A DNA stretch of 64,000 nt from Hymenobacter sp. YC55. Its GTDB lineage: Bacteria > Bacteroidota > Bacteroidia > Cytophagales > Hymenobacteraceae. Location: positions 1,426,001 to 1,490,000 of the forward strand of contig NZ_JARNTX010000002.1 in NCBI RefSeq assembly GCF_029433095.1, read 5' to 3'. The translations under genes and the position numbers were made by a program. Of the stretch, positions 43,307 to 51,588 are shown one piece after another. The notes beneath the pieces are model-generated. The model saw only the letters and a program-made list of their open reading frames with translations, made no database searches and was not told the origin of the DNA. The stretch's first letter is position 1, and every line of letters starts with the position of its first letter.

Positions 43307-44431
43307 TTACTGCCGCACTACGCGGCGCATGGCTACACCCGTTTCGGTTTGCACCCGTAGCATAGCCACCCCCCGAAACGTGCCAAAGGCCGCCGCTGGT
43401 ACTGTGGCTTCGCCGGCAGCGCGCGGAATAGAATAGGTAAATAGCACGCGCCCCGTCAGGTCGGTGGCAGTAACAGAAACAGGGCCGGAGGTCGGTAAAG
43501 TAAGCTGCAACGATTCTCCTTCCCCCACAGGGTTAGGATATACTGCCACCGCCGTTTCGGGGAGCTTGGTTTGGGTACTCAATACCGATATGCGCCGATA
43601 GATGTCCCGGTACTGCACCAGCGACACTATTTCCTGGCCGTTCGCAAGCTGCGTTATCACTTGCAGCAGCGGAATGCCCTGGTTTTTGGCCAGCCACTTA
43701 TACTGTTTCATCACCGGCCGCTGAATAGCTGGGCCGGGCTGCCCTTGCAACGACACACTGTCGCGGACTTGTAGCGTACTCACCACACGCAGCGCCTCGA
43801 ACCTGCCGAACGGCGTGATGAGCGTGCCCCAGCCGTCGGCGTTGTTTACGCGCTTCTGCCGTTCCCGCAGAAAGGCCGTGCCAGGCACGTTTACCGAGAA
43901 ATCAGCATTACTGGAATCCCGCTGCTGGTATACGAGCGGAAAACGGTATATCACGTCCTGCAGGGCCTGGCTCTGGTAAAGAACCGGCAACGCACCCACC
44001 GACGGAATATCTGCGCCGTAGCCTACCTGCCGGTAGTTGGTAGCCGACTCGTTGAAAAAGGAATACACCTCCGTGATAGGCAAGCCGGCGGCTACCAACA
44101 CCGCGGGCAGCGGCTGCCGATTGGCAATGGTAGCCCGGTTTACGCCACCTAAAGCGCCGAACACAATTGGCAGCAGACCTGGGGTACTACCAACTCCAGA
44201 ATAGTACGATACGCTTTGGTTGATGGGCCGCAAACCGCTGTAGTTCCAGGTTTGGTTGGGCCCGGTTTGGGTAAGGGCCGGCCCCGTAAGAGTCAGGGTT
44301 TCACTGGTGCGCAACGAGTCGCCCACGTTGGGCATGTCGTTGCGGTCGATGATGATGGGCGTTTGAGCTTGAACCGTAAGGGTAGCGGTTGTCAGCAGCA
44401 AAGCAAGAAAACCAGAGTAGCAGTGGCGCAT
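43307..44431 (-). CDS. Exported protein with T9SS sorting domain
   Basis: A 374-residue exported protein of unknown function. The signal peptide is residues 1-23 (MRHCYSGFLALLLTTATLTVQAQ); the ATG at 44431 is preferred over the in-frame upstream start at 44464. The middle (about 25-285) is beta-rich with TPIIIDRNDMPNVGDSLRTS, TWNYSGLRP, and VYQQRDSSNADFSVNVPG. This layout (opening PNVGDSLR, then TWNYS) is common in Bacteroidota secreted proteins but has no name known to me. The C-terminal 75 residues form a T9SS type A sorting domain (VAVYPNPVGEGESLQLTL ... RGVAMLRVQTETG). Secretion through T9SS is predicted. It stands alone, convergent with the gene at 42806-43288. Confidence 0.85.
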   Translation of the reverse strand: MRHCYSGFLALLLTTATLTVQAQTPIIIDRNDMPNVGDSLRTSETLTLTGPALTQTGPNQTWNYSGLRPINQSVSYYSGVGSTPGLLPIVFGALGGVNRATIANRQPLPAVLVAAGLPITEVYSFFNESATNYRQVGYGADIPSVGALPVLYQSQALQDVIYRFPLVYQQRDSSNADFSVNVPGTAFLRERQKRVNNADGWGTLITPFGRFEALRVVSTLQVRDSVSLQGQPGPAIQRPVMKQYKWLAKNQGIPLLQVITQLANGQEIVSLVQYRDIYRRISVLSTQTKLPETAVAVYPNPVGEGESLQLTLPTSGPVSVTATDLTGRVLFTYSIPRAAGEATVPAAAFGTFRGVAMLRVQTETGVAMRRVVRQ

Positions 44432-44525
44432 AAGAAGAGTGTTTTCGATGAGGCATTGGTGCACTCGAATATAGCACCTCTACGTAGGTTAGGTACCATC
44501 CGGTTAGGTCGTTGTACCTTGCACT

Positions 44526-45005
44526 ATGCTTCCGCCCGAAGAACGTCGTCTCCAGACGTTGGGCCGGCTGCTGGCCTCGCCCGAAAGTTTCCCCCCAACG
44601 GCCTGGTTATGCGCCCCGCCCGACGTGCACCGCTGGCAGCCCGCCATGCCGGCGGCCGTGTTAGTAGTGGCCGCTGCCGGCCAAGCCGTGCCCGCGCCGC
44701 CCGGCCTCGTCCGTACCTTATTTATGGATGAGGTGCAGCTCGTTATAGAGCGTTTGCTCACCCAAGTGCCCGGCGCGCCCGATTGGCTCCGCGTTGACAT
44801 TCTGGCGCGCTACAAAACCAACCACGAGTTTCCGGCCCTCACCGGCCACCCCGATACGCTCGCCGACTACCTAGCCGAAGCTGTTCACGCGGGCGGGCTC
44901 TCGGCTCCTGCTGCATTGGCCCAGCTGCTGAAGTATTTTTCGCACTTCACCCGCGAGGCGGCCGAGCGCATCATGGCCCAGGCCTACCGCCGCACACAGA
45001 AGTAG
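44526..45005 (+). CDS. Unknown soluble protein, GC-rich
   Basis: A 159-residue soluble protein, not recognised. It begins MLPPEERRLQTLGRLLASPESFPPTAW and ends with a helical region (LAQLLKYFSHFTREAAERIMAQAYRRT). No signal peptide, membrane segment or motif is seen. It is rich in Ala, Pro and Leu. The frame has a longer uninterrupted alternative on the same strand (44216-44731) and one on the other strand, but this reading has better amino-acid composition and a sensible C-terminal helix. It is divergent from the T9SS cargo gene, 95 bases away. A 370-base repeat-rich gap follows. Confidence 0.55.
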   Translation: MLPPEERRLQTLGRLLASPESFPPTAWLCAPPDVHRWQPAMPAAVLVVAAAGQAVPAPPGLVRTLFMDEVQLVIERLLTQVPGAPDWLRVDILARYKTNHEFPALTGHPDTLADYLAEAVHAGGLSAPAALAQLLKYFSHFTREAAERIMAQAYRRTQK

Positions 45006-45376
45006 GTGTTATGATGCTTGCTAAGCAATAGCTAAAAGCAAGCCCAAATTTCAACAACTGTTAGTAAAACGGTCCTGCTGAGCAGCACATAGCGCATCAA
45101 ACCAGGGTGAAGCATCTCACGTGCTGACGTTGTCATACATTTGTCATGCTGAGCGGAGCCGAAGCATCTCGCTCGAATCGTTGTGGTAGAAGGATATTAC
45201 CACACTAGCGAGATGCTTCGACTCCGCTCAGCATGACGGTTACTACTCATGTGTCAGCACGCGAGATGCTTCGGCAAGCTCAGTATGACGGTCTGAAGTT
45301 GTTAGTACTACAACGCCAGCACGCAAATGCCATTGGTAAGCCGCCGGATGAAGCAGAACGACTTGGTGTAGATAAG
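45006..45376. repeat. Nested palindromic repeat region, copy 1
   Basis: No gene. Two nested inverted repeats: inner 31-base arms 45143-45173 and 45207-45237 (one mismatch) around a 33-base spacer that begins CGAATCGTTG and ends ACACT; and outer 20-base arms 45109-45128 and 45253-45272 (one mismatch) containing GAAGCATCTC and GTGCTGAC. A further partial unit (GAAGCATCTC... reversed, with CTCAGTATGAC) runs to 45291. The unit head is GTCATGCTGAGC and its tail is GAAGCATCTCGC. The structure is far longer than a terminator and shares its parts with copy 2 at 53956-54170. Confidence 0.85.
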
Positions 45377-46033
45377 CTACACGCCTGTCATTTCCGGTAC
45401 TTCGTCGGGCACTACCAGCTTTCCAGCTGTGGCCGCCCGAATCTGCTCGACGCTGACACCAGGGGCCCGTTCGCGCAACACAAAGCCGTCGGGCGTCACG
45501 TCTAGTACGGCTAGCTCGGTTACTATTTTCTTGACGCAGTGCAGGCCCGTAATGGGCAGTGTGCAGGCGGGCAGCAACTTGCTGCTGCCGTCTTTGGCTA
45601 CGTGCTGCATGGCCACAATGATGTTTTTGGCCGAAGCTACTAGGTCCATGGCGCCGCCCATGCCCTTCACCATCTTGCCGGGAATCTTCCAGTTGGCAAT
45701 GTCGCCGTTTTCGGAAACCTCCATGGCCCCGAGGATGGTCAAATCCACATGCTCGCCGCGTATCATCCCGAACGAGTCGGCGGAAGAAAAGAGGCTGGAA
45801 CCGGGTAGAGTGGTTACGGTTTGCTTGCCCGCGTTGATGAGGTCGGGGTCCACTTCGTCCTCGGTAGGGAAGGGACCCATGCCCAGCAAGCCGTTTTCCG
45901 ACTGCAATTCCACGTTGATGCCCGCGGGTATGTAGTTGGCCACAAGCGTCGGGATGCCAATGCCAAGGTTTACGTGGTATCCGTCGCGCACTTCCTGCGC
46001 AATCCGCCGGGCGATGCCGTGTTTGTCTAACAT
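45377..46033 (-). CDS. scoB: 3-oxoacid CoA-transferase subunit B
   Basis: A 218-residue subunit B of succinyl-CoA:3-ketoacid CoA-transferase or a close relative, which moves CoA between acids in ketone-body or branched-chain use. The catalytic glutamate is Glu46 in VELQSENGLLGMGPFP. Motifs IARRIAQEVRDGYHVNLGIGIPTLVANY at the start and GAMDLVASAKNIIVAMQH later are standard for the family (usual length about 210-220). The C-terminus includes LPITGLHCVKKIVTELAV. Subunit A is encoded 1.4 kb upstream on the same strand, separated by a serine hydrolase gene. Start ATG at 46033. Confidence 0.95.
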   Translation of the reverse strand: MLDKHGIARRIAQEVRDGYHVNLGIGIPTLVANYIPAGINVELQSENGLLGMGPFPTEDEVDPDLINAGKQTVTTLPGSSLFSSADSFGMIRGEHVDLTILGAMEVSENGDIANWKIPGKMVKGMGGAMDLVASAKNIIVAMQHVAKDGSSKLLPACTLPITGLHCVKKIVTELAVLDVTPDGFVLRERAPGVSVEQIRAATAGKLVVPDEVPEMTGV

Positions 46034-46058
46034 AATGGGTGGGAGAGGGGAGAGAGGG

Positions 46059-47369
46059 TTATTTGGCAGATGCAGCAGGAGCAGGAGTGCCTACCACCGC
46101 CTGCCGGACTTGCACCTTGTATTTCCCGGCTAGGTCGCGGGCCGTGGTGTTGGGGTATTTCTGCGTGTAGAGCAAGGCCACAATTTTCAGCTTGGGGTCC
46201 ACCCAATACGTGGTGCCGAAGATGCCGCCCCACTCAAAAGAGCCCTCGGAGAGGCCGGAAGTGTCGGCGGTTTTGGTTGTGGTGATGCTGAAGCCGAGGC
46301 CAAACTTATTGTCGCCCTGGTTGACGTCGCTGATTTGGTTGCTGGTCATCAGGCGCACCGTGGCGGGCTTCAGAATGCGGCGGCCGTTGTATTCGCCTTC
46401 GTTCAGCATCATTTGCAAAAAGACGGCGTAGTCGTCGATAGTGGACGAAAGACCCGCGCCGCCCGAGAAGTAGGTGCCCGCGGCCTTGGGGTAGTCGGGC
46501 GTCATGCGTCCCTGCACCCCCCTCTTCACGGTAGCTTTGTTGGCGTCTTCGGTGTAAAGGGCTGCCAGACGATTTTGCTTTTCGGCGGGCAGGTAAAACC
46601 AGGTGTCGCGCATGCCGAGTGGATCGAAGAGACGGGCGCGCAGATACTGGTCGAGGGGCTGCTTGGAAAGCACTTCAATCAAGTAGCCTAGCACATCCAC
46701 GCTCAAACCGTACGTGAATTTTTCGCCCGGCTGGTGCATCAGCGGCAGCGCCCCCAACGCATTCATAGACGTAGCCAAGTTGCCACTCGGCGTGCCAATG
46801 CCGCTCGGAATATTCGCTTTGGCGTAAATAGCAGTGGCTTCCTTGCTACCAATTACCGGATAGCTGATGCCTGAAGTGTGGGTAAACAGTTGCCGGATGG
46901 TTATTTCGGATTTGGCCGGAACGGTGGTATAGGTGGAATCTTTCTCGTTGAAAGTAGCCAGTACTTTGGGGTTGCGGAAGGCCGGCAGATACTTGGAAAT
47001 AGGGTCATCGAGCTGAAATTTCCCTTCGTCGTAGAGCATCATCAAGCCCACGCTGGTAATAGCCTTGGTCTGCGAGGCAATCCGGAAAATAGCGTCGGGC
47101 TTGAGCGGCGTTTTCGCTTCTACATCCTCGTAGCCAAAGGCTTTACGGTAGATGATTTTACCGTTGTGCGCTACCAAGGCAATGGCACCCGGAACCCGGT
47201 TAGCGGCCGTGTATTCCTGCAGCAGTTGGTCGATGCCCGGCAGCTGTTCGGGTTTGGCCGTGAGGGTCTGCGACTTGCTGCTCTTAGGTTTGGCTGGGGC
47301 TACCTTCTGAGCGTACGAATGGCCACTGAATGTGAGGGAAAGGAGAAGGAGGAAGGCTGTTTTTTTCAT
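46059..47369 (-). CDS. Serine hydrolase, beta-lactamase/transpeptidase-like (class C fold)
   Basis: A 436-residue exported enzyme. The signal peptide is residues 1-20 (MKKTAFLLLLSLTFSGHSYA), then a basic Lys/Pro/Ser linker. The S-x-x-K motif is in FRIASQTKAITSVG. The second motif is TYGLSVDVLG (Y-x-L form, as in EstB-like esterases rather than true beta-lactamases), and the third region is GSFEWGGIFGTTYWVDP. Such proteins act as esterases, D-aminopeptidases or penicillin-binding-like enzymes; the substrate here cannot be told. It lies between the two CoA-transferase subunit genes (25 bases before scoB, 107 bases after scoA) on the same strand, an unusual insertion. Start ATG at 47369. Confidence 0.92.
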   Translation of the reverse strand: MKKTAFLLLLSLTFSGHSYAQKVAPAKPKSSKSQTLTAKPEQLPGIDQLLQEYTAANRVPGAIALVAHNGKIIYRKAFGYEDVEAKTPLKPDAIFRIASQTKAITSVGLMMLYDEGKFQLDDPISKYLPAFRNPKVLATFNEKDSTYTTVPAKSEITIRQLFTHTSGISYPVIGSKEATAIYAKANIPSGIGTPSGNLATSMNALGALPLMHQPGEKFTYGLSVDVLGYLIEVLSKQPLDQYLRARLFDPLGMRDTWFYLPAEKQNRLAALYTEDANKATVKRGVQGRMTPDYPKAAGTYFSGGAGLSSTIDDYAVFLQMMLNEGEYNGRRILKPATVRLMTSNQISDVNQGDNKFGLGFSITTTKTADTSGLSEGSFEWGGIFGTTYWVDPKLKIVALLYTQKYPNTTARDLAGKYKVQVRQAVVGTPAPAASAK

Positions 47370-47476
47370 AGTAGACTGTTAGGTTGATTTCGGGAGGAGC
47401 AACAAAAGGCCTCGTAATGGTCTGTTAAGTGAAACAGCACTTCATGCTTTATGCCCGGCAAACCCTGCGTGAGATA

Positions 47477-48181
47477 CTACTTAGTTGAAGCCCGTACGGT
47501 ACGCTGCTCGATGCGCTTTTCGTAGTTTTTGCCCTCGAAAATGCGCTGCACGAAGATGCCCGGCGTGTGAATGTGGTTGGGGTCCAACTCGCCAGCGGGC
47601 ACCAATTCTTCTACCTCAGCCACCGTGATTTTGCCGGCCGTCGCCATCATGGGGTTGAAATTGCGGGCCGTGCCTTTGTAGATAAGATTACCGGCCGTGT
47701 CGCCCTTCCAGGCTTTCACGAAGGCATAGTCTGCTTTCAGCCAGGTTTCCAGCAAATACATCTTGCCGTAGAATTCCTGGCTTGGCTTGCCCTCACCCAC
47801 TTCGGTGCCGTAGCCCGCCGGGGTGTAGAAGGCTGGAATACCGGCACCCCCGGCCCGGATGCGCTCGGCCAGCGTACCCTGCGGCAACAATTCCACTTCC
47901 AGCTCGCCGCTAAGCAACTGCCGCTCGAACTCGGCATTCTCGCCCACGTAGCTGGAAATCATTTTCTTCACCTGCCGCTGCTGCAGTAGCAGCCCGATGC
48001 CAAAATCATCGACACCCGCATTGTTGCTGATGCAGGTAAGGTTTTTGACGCCGAGGCGCAGGATTTCCTGGATGGCGTTTTCGGGGATGCCGCACAAACC
48101 AAAGCCACCGAGCATGAGCGTCATACCGTCGGTGAGGCCGTGCAAGGCGGTTTGGGCGTCGGGAACTACTTTGTTGATCAT
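47477..48181 (-). CDS. scoA: 3-oxoacid CoA-transferase subunit A
   Basis: A 234-residue subunit A of 3-oxoacid CoA-transferase. Hallmarks: MINKVVPDAQTALHGLTDGM at the start, the GGFGLCGIPENAI CoA-binding loop (usual G-G-F-G-x-x-G-x-P), NLTCISNNAG, GGAGIPAFYTPAGYGTEVG, and ADYAFVKAWKGDTAGNLIY. The reading frame is open for 26 codons upstream, but ATG at 48181 matches the family N-terminus and is chosen. It is 22 bases after the stop of the carboxypeptidase-regulatory protein gene (48204-49430) on the same strand. Together with scoB it should form an alpha/beta enzyme. Confidence 0.95.
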   Translation of the reverse strand: MINKVVPDAQTALHGLTDGMTLMLGGFGLCGIPENAIQEILRLGVKNLTCISNNAGVDDFGIGLLLQQRQVKKMISSYVGENAEFERQLLSGELEVELLPQGTLAERIRAGGAGIPAFYTPAGYGTEVGEGKPSQEFYGKMYLLETWLKADYAFVKAWKGDTAGNLIYKGTARNFNPMMATAGKITVAEVEELVPAGELDPNHIHTPGIFVQRIFEGKNYEKRIEQRTVRASTK

Positions 48182-48203
48182 AGGAAGGAGCGTGGAGTGG
48201 GAA

Positions 48204-49430
48204 TTATCGGTGGGGTGGTGGGGCCACGGGGGGCGCGTAATCGATGGGCAAAAGTTCACCCATTTTCTCGAATCCCCAGTACTGGTCCGTGAAAACAGCT
48301 AGCGGCTCCACTAGCTGCCCGTTGGGCAATATTTCGGCCTCATGCTTGGTGAGGGAAAGCAACGAAATCTGCCGGTCTGCTTTAGTGGCCGGAGCAGGTG
48401 GTGCACCTACAGGGCGGGGCAACTGGTAAGCCGGGTCTGGACTTTCGCGCAAATAGCTGACCTGCAAATAATCTCGAAAGCACAGCCACACCCGTCCGCT
48501 AGCATCAACCCGGCGCAAACTGTCGATGGGGCGCTCCGTGAGGTAGAGCAGCGAGAAGCTGCGGGGCACTTTAACCCAGCGTTCAACAGAATCTACTTCC
48601 GGTGCCGACAACGGCTGATTGCGCCGGGCCTGCAACAGCGCTTTGCGGAGACTATCGGCGCGGGCGAAGCGCGGATTGGACACGATGCGCAGTTTCCGCA
48701 CCAGAAATCCTTGACTTGCTACCTGGTTGGTGTGCACGCTCCGTAAGAAATGCACTAGGGAGCCTTGGTAGGCTTTCGCACGGTTGGCGAGCCAGCGTTG
48801 CTGCTGCCGACTGTTGCGCGGTTTCATTTCCTCGAAAATCGGCCAGCCGTAAAACGACACGAACTGCTGTTTGAAATTCAGCGTGAATTCCAAGCCGTAA
48901 TATTTGATGCGGTAGCCTAGTGCCGTGTTGTCAACTTGCAAAAAGGTAGGACTGGACGCCGTGAGTTCATTAGCTTCGGTATCATAGGAAACTAGCACGG
49001 CATCGGGGTTGCGGATGCGGCATTGCTTGGAAAAGCTGGTCTGCCCCAGAAATGTCTCCGCGAATTTTTGATAGTCACTTGCCCGGTTAGGGTTGGGCCG
49101 CACCGTTACGCCTTGCAACTGCTGACTGGAAGGCGTAAGCAGCAAATTCAGCGGCTGCGGGCCGTTGCGCACCGTGATAGTCCGCTTCAGCAGCTTGTAG
49201 CCTACATACGAAACAATAAGGTCGTACGGCCCGGCTGGTACACCGGCCAGCGTAAACTGTCCGCTAGCGTTGGTGGTTGCGCCGTAGGTGGTGCTAGCCA
49301 GAAACACGCTTGCAAATTCCAGCGGCTTTTGCGTGAGAGAATCCCGAATAGTGCCGCTCAACGTTCCCTGCGCATGCACTACCATTGTCCCACTCAGCCA
49401 GCACAGAAACACGAGCAAGTAGCGTAACAC
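48204..49430 (-). CDS. Carboxypeptidase-regulatory-like domain surface protein
   Basis: A 408-residue exported protein. The signal peptide is residues 1-20 (MLRYLLVFLCWLSGTMVVHA, GTG start). Residues 22-105 form a carboxypeptidase D regulatory-like domain (GTLSGTIRDSLTQKPLEFAS ... DLIVSYVGYKLLKRTITV), common at the N-terminus of TonB-linked receptors but here without a receptor barrel. Residues 106-400 form a domain with SDYQKFAETFLGQTSFSKQC, LGYRIKYYGLEFTLNFKQQ and FLRSVHTNQVASQGFLVRK, seen in many short Bacteroidota proteins of unknown role. It ends just before scoA (22 bases); cotranscription is possible but functional linkage is not evident. The C-terminus is Pro-rich. Confidence 0.85.
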   Translation of the reverse strand: MLRYLLVFLCWLSGTMVVHAQGTLSGTIRDSLTQKPLEFASVFLASTTYGATTNASGQFTLAGVPAGPYDLIVSYVGYKLLKRTITVRNGPQPLNLLLTPSSQQLQGVTVRPNPNRASDYQKFAETFLGQTSFSKQCRIRNPDAVLVSYDTEANELTASSPTFLQVDNTALGYRIKYYGLEFTLNFKQQFVSFYGWPIFEEMKPRNSRQQQRWLANRAKAYQGSLVHFLRSVHTNQVASQGFLVRKLRIVSNPRFARADSLRKALLQARRNQPLSAPEVDSVERWVKVPRSFSLLYLTERPIDSLRRVDASGRVWLCFRDYLQVSYLRESPDPAYQLPRPVGAPPAPATKADRQISLLSLTKHEAEILPNGQLVEPLAVFTDQYWGFEKMGELLPIDYAPPVAPPPHR

Positions 49431-49471
49431 CAGAGAGCAGGCTTGATGAGTTGTTCAGCTACAGAACTGAT

Positions 49472-50428
49472 TCAGCCGCCTACTAAGTGCCGGCGGGCAT
49501 CTTCGGCGTCGAGCTTCAGTTGCGCTTTTAGCGCGTCTAGGCCATCAAATTTCTGCTCGTCGCGCAGGCGGGCTACCAGTTGAAGGGTGAGTTGCTGGTC
49601 GTACAAGTCGCCGTTGAAATCCAACAGGTGCGCCTCAATAGTTTGCGCTAAGTCGCCGCCCACGGTCGGGCGGACGCCAATATTGAGCATGGCTTCGTGG
49701 TGAGTGCCGGCAGCGGTGGTGGCCATTACGGCATACACGCCGCGGGCCGGAATCAGCTTCAAAGGCTCTTCCACCTGCACGTTAGCCGTAGGCCAACCGA
49801 TGGTGCGCCCGAGCTGTCGGCCACGCACAACGGTGCCGGTTAGCTCGTAGGGGTAGCCGAGGTAGCGGCTGGCCGTCAGAATGTCGCCGCTTTCGAGGGC
49901 CCGGCGGATGCGGGTGCTGCTCACGCCCACGGCATCTACGTCTTCGCGCGGAATTTCTTCTACGCTAAGACCATAGCGGTTGGCATTTTGGCTGAGGTAG
50001 TCGAAGCCGCCCTCTCGATTTTTGCCGAAACGGTGGTCGTAGCCAATAACTAGCTTACTGGTACCTACCGTGCGCAGCAGGATATTTTGGATGTATTCCT
50101 CGGAAGTCCAGGAGGCAAATTCTTGCGTGAAGGGGATAATAAGCAGGTAATCAATGCCGAAATCTTCCAGCCTTTTGATGCGCTCCTCAAGAGTACTAAG
50201 CAGATGCAGGTCCTGTGGGTTCGGGTGGGAGAGCGGCGGGTCCAACACCAAGCGGGGGTGGGGCCAATACGTTATAACCACCGAGGGGCCACCGCTTTGC
50301 TGTGCCACTTCCTGCAACCGCCGCAGGATTTGCTGGTGCCCGAGGTGCACACCATCAAATGTGCCGCTCGTAACAACCGCTTGGCCTTGAAGGTGTGGAA
50401 ACTGCGCCGGGTCCCGAACAACTTGCAT
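49472..50428 (-). CDS. ribF: Bifunctional riboflavin kinase / FAD synthetase
   Basis: A 318-residue enzyme making FMN and FAD from riboflavin. The N-terminal FAD synthetase (nucleotidyltransferase) domain has SGTFDGVHLGHQQIL with the H-x-G-H-like site, and the SSTRIRRAL motif near residue 170. The C-terminal riboflavin kinase domain begins near 185 with GTVVRGRQLGRTIGWPTANV (the G-x-x-P-T-A-N motif) and includes a LNIGVRPTV strand. Length matches the family. It is the last gene of a conserved minus-strand cluster ftsX, DUF3098, uppP, truB, ribF, although a 330-base gap separates it from truB, so it may have its own promoter. Start ATG at 50428. Confidence 0.97.
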   Translation of the reverse strand: MQVVRDPAQFPHLQGQAVVTSGTFDGVHLGHQQILRRLQEVAQQSGGPSVVITYWPHPRLVLDPPLSHPNPQDLHLLSTLEERIKRLEDFGIDYLLIIPFTQEFASWTSEEYIQNILLRTVGTSKLVIGYDHRFGKNREGGFDYLSQNANRYGLSVEEIPREDVDAVGVSSTRIRRALESGDILTASRYLGYPYELTGTVVRGRQLGRTIGWPTANVQVEEPLKLIPARGVYAVMATTAAGTHHEAMLNIGVRPTVGGDLAQTIEAHLLDFNGDLYDQQLTLQLVARLRDEQKFDGLDALKAQLKLDAEDARRHLVGG

Positions 50429-50758
50429 TTGCTTGATAATAACTGAGAGTTGAAGTAACCAAATAGTACGTCTACTGGAAACGGTCGGGTAGCCACGTTG
50501 CCCTGGCTATTGCCGACAGCCTGCAATATGCAGATTCTCCTGTACGGCGCGGCGCTTGTCAGGGTGCAGCCAACATAGGCTTTGCGGAGCTAGCGAACCT
50601 GAGTGACTAGTAGGCTGCTGAGCTTTCAATAGCGCATAACCTTCTGCCAGAACTACTTCTAGAATCCGGCAGCATACAGTAGGACACCGCGTAGGTCGGC
50701 CGATTTGGTGTGGAGTTGTACTGAAATATTGCCAACAGACCCACTATAGTCGGCTGGT
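50429..50758. other. Intergenic region between truB and ribF
   Basis: 330 bases without a convincing gene, tRNA or hairpin. A short minus-strand frame extending the ribF side (50272-50526) is an overlap artefact. No perfect TAnnTTTG box was found. The length suggests either an untranslated leader of ribF or a degraded sequence. Confidence 0.4.
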
Positions 50759-51580
50759 TTATTCGGAAACGTTTTCCGATGTACCGTCTAACTCCGGTGC
50801 TGCATTAGTAGCGTTGAAATACTCCAAGCCAGCCCGGCGCTCTGGCCGCCGCTGCTTTTGCGGCCGGGGTGGCCGTTCGGGGGATCCTTCGGGGCGCGGC
50901 GGGCGCAACGCTTCTATTTGGTCCATGTTCAGGGCCTCAGCTAACTGATACTCGCCGATGCGCGTGCGCACTAGTTTGGTGAGGTGAGCTCCGCAGCCAA
51001 GCGCCGCACCATAGTCGCGGGCAAGGCTACGGATGTAGGTGCCCTTCGAGCAAACCACTCGGAAATCTACCTCTGGCAGTTCCAAACGGGTTATTTCAAA
51101 CGCTTTGATGGTGACTTGTTTGCTCTTGATAACGGCTTCTTCGCCGCGCCGGGCTACTTCATAGGCCCGCTCGCCGTTTACCTTCACCGCCGAGAACAAC
51201 GGCGGCGTCTGCTCAATCAAACCGGTAAAAGACGCCGTAGCAGCCCGGATGGCCGCCTCGTCAAGGTGCTCGAAAGGCAACTCGGCATCTACGGGCGTTT
51301 CCAGGTCGAAGCTAGGTGTGGTTTGGCCCAAGCGGAAGGTGCCGGTGTACTCTTTTTCCTGCGCTTGGATCGAGTCGATTTCCTTGGTTTTCTTGCCAGT
51401 GCACAAGATGAGGAGTCCCGTAGCCAGTGGGTCGAGCGTGCCCGCGTGCCCGATTTTCTTGATGCGGAGCGTGTTTTTGACTTTGCGCACCACATCAAAC
51501 GAAGTCCAGGTTAAGGGCTTGTCGAGCAGCAAAACTTCGCCGGCTTCAAAATCGAAAGGAGGAAAGGAAGCGTCTGTCAT
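50759..51580 (-). CDS. truB: tRNA pseudouridine(55) synthase TruB
   Basis: A 273-residue enzyme that makes pseudouridine-55 in the T loop of tRNA. The catalytic Asp is Asp50 in KIGHAGTLDPLATGLLI. Other motifs: GEVLLLDKPLTWTSFDVVRKVKN at the start, YTGTFRLGQTTPSFD, TPPLFSAVKVNGERAYEVARRG, and KGTYIRSLARDYGAALGCGAHL. The C-terminus carries a Pro/Arg/Glu-rich basic tail (RPPRPEGSPERPPRPQ and following) that is longer than usual and may bind RNA or be disordered. It starts 8 bases downstream of the uppP stop, so the two are cotranscribed. Start ATG at 51580. Confidence 0.97.
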   Translation of the reverse strand: MTDASFPPFDFEAGEVLLLDKPLTWTSFDVVRKVKNTLRIKKIGHAGTLDPLATGLLILCTGKKTKEIDSIQAQEKEYTGTFRLGQTTPSFDLETPVDAELPFEHLDEAAIRAATASFTGLIEQTPPLFSAVKVNGERAYEVARRGEEAVIKSKQVTIKAFEITRLELPEVDFRVVCSKGTYIRSLARDYGAALGCGAHLTKLVRTRIGEYQLAEALNMDQIEALRPPRPEGSPERPPRPQKQRRPERRAGLEYFNATNAAPELDGTSENVSE

Positions 51581-51588
51581 CTTCTCGC

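Noticed and set aside
44216..44731. Plus-strand frame of 171 residues across the T9SS cargo start
   Set aside because: Overlaps the signal peptide region of a well-supported minus-strand gene and has Arg/Pro-biased composition.
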